A stretch of 8,616 nt of DNA from the NCBI GenBank assembly GCA_025353525.1, contig JANXOO010000978.1, forward strand, positions 1 to 8,616, given 5' to 3'. Position 1 is the first letter of the stretch; every line of letters begins with the position of its first letter. Below the pieces are notes generated by a model. It searched no databases, was not told the DNA's origin, and was given only the letters and a program-made list of their open reading frames with translations. The DNA is from Schlesneria sp. Its GTDB lineage: Bacteria; Planctomycetota; Planctomycetia; Planctomycetales; Planctomycetaceae. The position numbers and the translations under genes were made by a program. This document shows, piece by piece, positions 6,250 through 8,616 of this stretch.

Positions 6250-8514
6250 CTATCGGTCGATTGCTGGTGGATGATATCCAAGTCGATACGCCAGCGTTTG
6301 CTCTAAAACCAGCAGTATAAACAGTGTCCAGATCAGCCATTGACGAATCTCCGAGCCCGCTTCGCGGCCCTCAACCCAGTCAAGTTGTCCAAATTCCTGA
6401 ATCGAAACGCCAGCCGAACTGCCAAGCCGTTTCCTGAGGTCTGATGTCGACGCGATGACCAAATCACCTTCTGACGCAGGAGGATTGTATGCGATCAGAC
6501 GATCTTCGTTCACCTGACTTTGCCGCAGCAACCGCACGGTATAAACGCCCGGTTCATCCGTGTCGCTGAACCTCGCGTGCAAACGCAACGGTTGCTTTGT
6601 CGTCTTCGATGATTCGGTGGACGGATCGTCAGACTTTTCAGGAGCCGCCTGCAAGCGGATCGTGCGGTCGCCTTCATCGCCTGGCGTAAGAATTTCGACA
6701 GATTCTGTGTATTCAGCCGGATCAAGCGTGACCGAAATCGGCTCGCCAACCGTACGCCGTTCGGGGTTGTGGTCCGTTCGAGCCAGGTATTTTACAAGTT
6801 CGAGCTGCACCACGACGAAACTGTTGTCTGTGGCCCAGTTGTTCCAGTCGGGCTGAGCGGTGGTCAGGCAGGCGATGACTCGCCCCTTTCCAAACGGACG
6901 TTCCAGTATGATCGGGTCGCGACTTCGGATCGAAGCGATCGTATGAACCCGATCCTTGCGCAGTTGATCGTCGCGAACCCAATCCCTGGCGACCGGGAAA
7001 AACTGAAAGATACGGACCAGTTTGATCAGTGCATTATCTTCGCCTGCAAAAATGCGAAACAGCGGGTGTCCGGATGCCAGCAAATCAGAACCGGGGTTTG
7101 TCGGGTCGACAATCAGTTCCCTGGGAGCCATATCGAGCGGCACTGGAAAGAGGCCCGTTCCGTTTCGGTACAAGGCATCGTTGTAATGGGCTGGACGAAT
7201 GCTGTCTCCGACAAACCAGGCAAGACCACCTCCACCCGCCACGTACCGTTCAAGTGCGTCAATGGAATCTGCCGGAAGTTCCGGGACGTTGAGCAAGTAG
7301 ATGCACGAGAAGCCGTCGAGCGGTCGCCGCCGCAGGTATTCGATATTTTCCACGATCGCTCCGTAGCCGGTCGCTTTGGGATCGGCGGCGATCGCGTCGG
7401 CAATGTACGATCCGTCTTCGCCTGCCGGATCACCATCCACAATCAGCACGGGAATCGTTTTGGGGACATCGATCGCCAGTGAACGAACGTTGTCTTCTGC
7501 CAGTGAATCCGCATCAAGACTGACTCGCAGCTTGTGAGCGGTCGGAGTCGTCAGCCGGACTTCAAAATCATGAGTCACTTCTGTTTGCGGTTCGATTTTC
7601 TCGAAAACGACACTCGCAGGAAGTTTTTCGTTGTTGTCGAAAATCGACAGCCTGACATCGGTGGCCAGTTGAAAGCCGAAGTTCCTGACCGACAATCGCA
7701 TGCGCAGCGGGACATCGACAGCGGCGACTTGGGTATCACCCGTCAATTCGGTGACACCCAGATTCGAATGAGTTTCCGGGACAGCCCGCACCAGATTAAC
7801 CGTCACTCCTGTTGCCGTTAGTCCTTCAATTGCGGATGCGATTGCCTTCTGATCCTGCCAGTCCCGCTCGCGAAAATCCGAGATGACATGCAAGTGCCGA
7901 ATCGTTCCGCGATCGTTCGCAAGCAATTTTCCCGATGCCGTAAGACCGGTCGTCAGGTCGAGTCCCTGATGTGTGCATTTGAACGATTGAGCATCGAGCC
8001 TCGAAGAAAGTTCGGTCACAAAATCGTCGTTGACGTTCCGTTCCGAAAACAATGGCCGATCGGGTTGCGACAGGCGAACCAGAGTCAGTTTTTGAGTATT
8101 CGGCTGCTGTGCCCCGCCCATCGCAATGCGATTCACGACGCTGACTGCTTCGGCAAAAGCACTCGTTTCACCCCAGCGGTCGCGCATTGACAGACTGTCG
8201 TCGATCAGGATCACGTGGTGCGACTGGGCGCCCCGAAAAACCGACATCTGTGCCGGGTCGAGAATCAAACGGGAAATCAGCATGACGATGCCGATCACGA
8301 TCAGGATCCGCATCAGCAACAGCAGCAGTTGTTCGAGTAACAATCGGCGCTGATTGCGCTGTTGACTTTGCAGCAGGAATTCCATGGCTGCGAACCGGAC
8401 GCGCCGGTAGCGCATCCGGTTGATCAAATGAATCACAATCGGAGACGCGACGAGACACGCACCTCCTGCGATGAAGGCCGGATTGAAAAAGTGATTGGCG
8501 AGCCAGGCAGTCAT
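6250..8514 (-). CDS. BatA-like VWA membrane protein
   Basis: A 754-residue protein whose N terminus matches the aerotolerance-regulator (BatA) N-terminal domain: NPAFIAGG (11-18), SPIVIHLINRMRYRRVRFA (24-42) and MEFL (44-47), with membrane helices at about 10-30 and 61-85. A VWA domain follows (about 99-250) with metal site DDSLS (105-109) and a likely T181. Its third metal motif reads SDF (212-214) where many VWA domains have TDG. Then come an Ig/CARDB-like region (about 254-350), a GATase-like Rossmann region starting IPVLIVDGDP (354-363) with AGGGGLAWFVGD (426-437), a polar stretch rich in Ser, Thr and Lys near 625-640, and a C-terminal helix (about 725-743). Bat proteins usually work beside MoxR ATPases and DUF58 proteins; those would be to the right of the window. 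The start is the only in-frame ATG after a stop at 8524-8526 and has no clear ribosome binding site. Confidence 0.85.
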   Translation of the reverse strand: MTAWLANHFFNPAFIAGGACLVASPIVIHLINRMRYRRVRFAAMEFLLQSQQRNQRRLLLEQLLLLLMRILIVIGIVMLISRLILDPAQMSVFRGAQSHHVILIDDSLSMRDRWGETSAFAEAVSVVNRIAMGGAQQPNTQKLTLVRLSQPDRPLFSERNVNDDFVTELSSRLDAQSFKCTHQGLDLTTGLTASGKLLANDRGTIRHLHVISDFRERDWQDQKAIASAIEGLTATGVTVNLVRAVPETHSNLGVTELTGDTQVAAVDVPLRMRLSVRNFGFQLATDVRLSIFDNNEKLPASVVFEKIEPQTEVTHDFEVRLTTPTAHKLRVSLDADSLAEDNVRSLAIDVPKTIPVLIVDGDPAGEDGSYIADAIAADPKATGYGAIVENIEYLRRRPLDGFSCIYLLNVPELPADSIDALERYVAGGGGLAWFVGDSIRPAHYNDALYRNGTGLFPVPLDMAPRELIVDPTNPGSDLLASGHPLFRIFAGEDNALIKLVRIFQFFPVARDWVRDDQLRKDRVHTIASIRSRDPIILERPFGKGRVIACLTTAQPDWNNWATDNSFVVVQLELVKYLARTDHNPERRTVGEPISVTLDPAEYTESVEILTPGDEGDRTIRLQAAPEKSDDPSTESSKTTKQPLRLHARFSDTDEPGVYTVRLLRQSQVNEDRLIAYNPPASEGDLVIASTSDLRKRLGSSAGVSIQEFGQLDWVEGREAGSEIRQWLIWTLFILLVLEQTLAYRLGYHPPAIDR

Positions 8515-8616
8515 TTCGTTATTTCAGGTTCTTACAGACTGTCGCATTCCGAACCCTTAAGTTAGCTCCTTCGGTAAGTAGAATTTCTCTAAATTGTAGT
8601 AACTGAGTGGAAACAT
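8515..8616 (-). promoter_or_regulatory. AT-rich upstream region of the VWA operon
   Basis: About 100 bases before ATG 8514 are more AT-rich than the surrounding genes and hold no convincing gene end. On the minus strand TACAAT at 8593-8598 is a possible -10 box; its -35 would fall at or beyond the window edge. AAGGG (8556-8560 on the minus strand) precedes a 7-codon frame, ATG 8547 to TGA 8524. This frame is in phase with the BatA-like gene and ends 9 bases before it. One frame (bases 8519-8614) stays open to the window edge and could instead be the tail of an upstream gene, but its sequence does not resemble a DUF58 or MoxR end. Confidence 0.3.

Noticed and set aside
6769..7482. A 237-codon plus-strand frame opposite the BatA-like gene
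   Set aside because: It is antisense to a well-supported gene, has no recognisable domain, and is explained by the coding bias of the minus strand.

Overview
The window looks like chromosomal DNA from a planctomycete. The basis is gene content and style: a Tat-exported DUF1501 protein, a BatA-type von Willebrand factor A (VWA) membrane protein followed by a second VWA/glutamine-amidotransferase-like membrane protein, and a divergent PRPP synthetase, all in moderately GC-rich, evenly coded DNA. I see no transposase, integrase, CRISPR array, tRNA or rRNA. The assignment rests on recognised family style, not on a database search.

Layout. Bases 2-55 (+) are the last codons of a gene that enters from the left. 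Its stop overlaps the start of the DUF1501 gene (52-1506, +) in an ATGA junction, so the two are probably translationally coupled. Everything to the right is on the minus strand. Reading right to left: a BatA-like VWA protein (8514-6250), 7 bases later a second VWA/GATase-like protein (6242-3777), then a gap of about 200 bases holding a good predicted promoter, then a Gly/Pro/Ser/Asn-rich lipoprotein with a C-terminal domain I do not recognise (3579-2671), then a 114-base spacer with 15-bp tandem repeats, and then a ribose-phosphate diphosphokinase (2556-1543). The last gene converges on the DUF1501 gene with only 36 bases between the stop codons.

How the genes may work together. The two large VWA proteins share one architecture (N-terminal membrane helices, VWA, Ig-like region, Rossmann/GATase-like region, C-terminal membrane helix) and almost certainly form one operon. 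In related genomes such pairs usually follow MoxR-ATPase and DUF58 genes, which would lie beyond base 8616. The lipoprotein and prs genes are co-oriented and may form a second transcript. No functional link between lipoprotein and PRPP synthesis is evident.

The most interesting points are the decaying 15-bp in-frame repeat between the lipoprotein and prs, which makes the prs start ambiguous (TTG at 2658 with a pentapeptide-repeat extension, or ATG at 2556 with a strong ribosome binding site), and the loss of several normally conserved ATP- and ribose-phosphate-contacting residues in this PRPP synthetase. I found no convincing evidence of an entirely new multi-gene system; the rest reads as ordinary planctomycete backbone with poorly characterised families.
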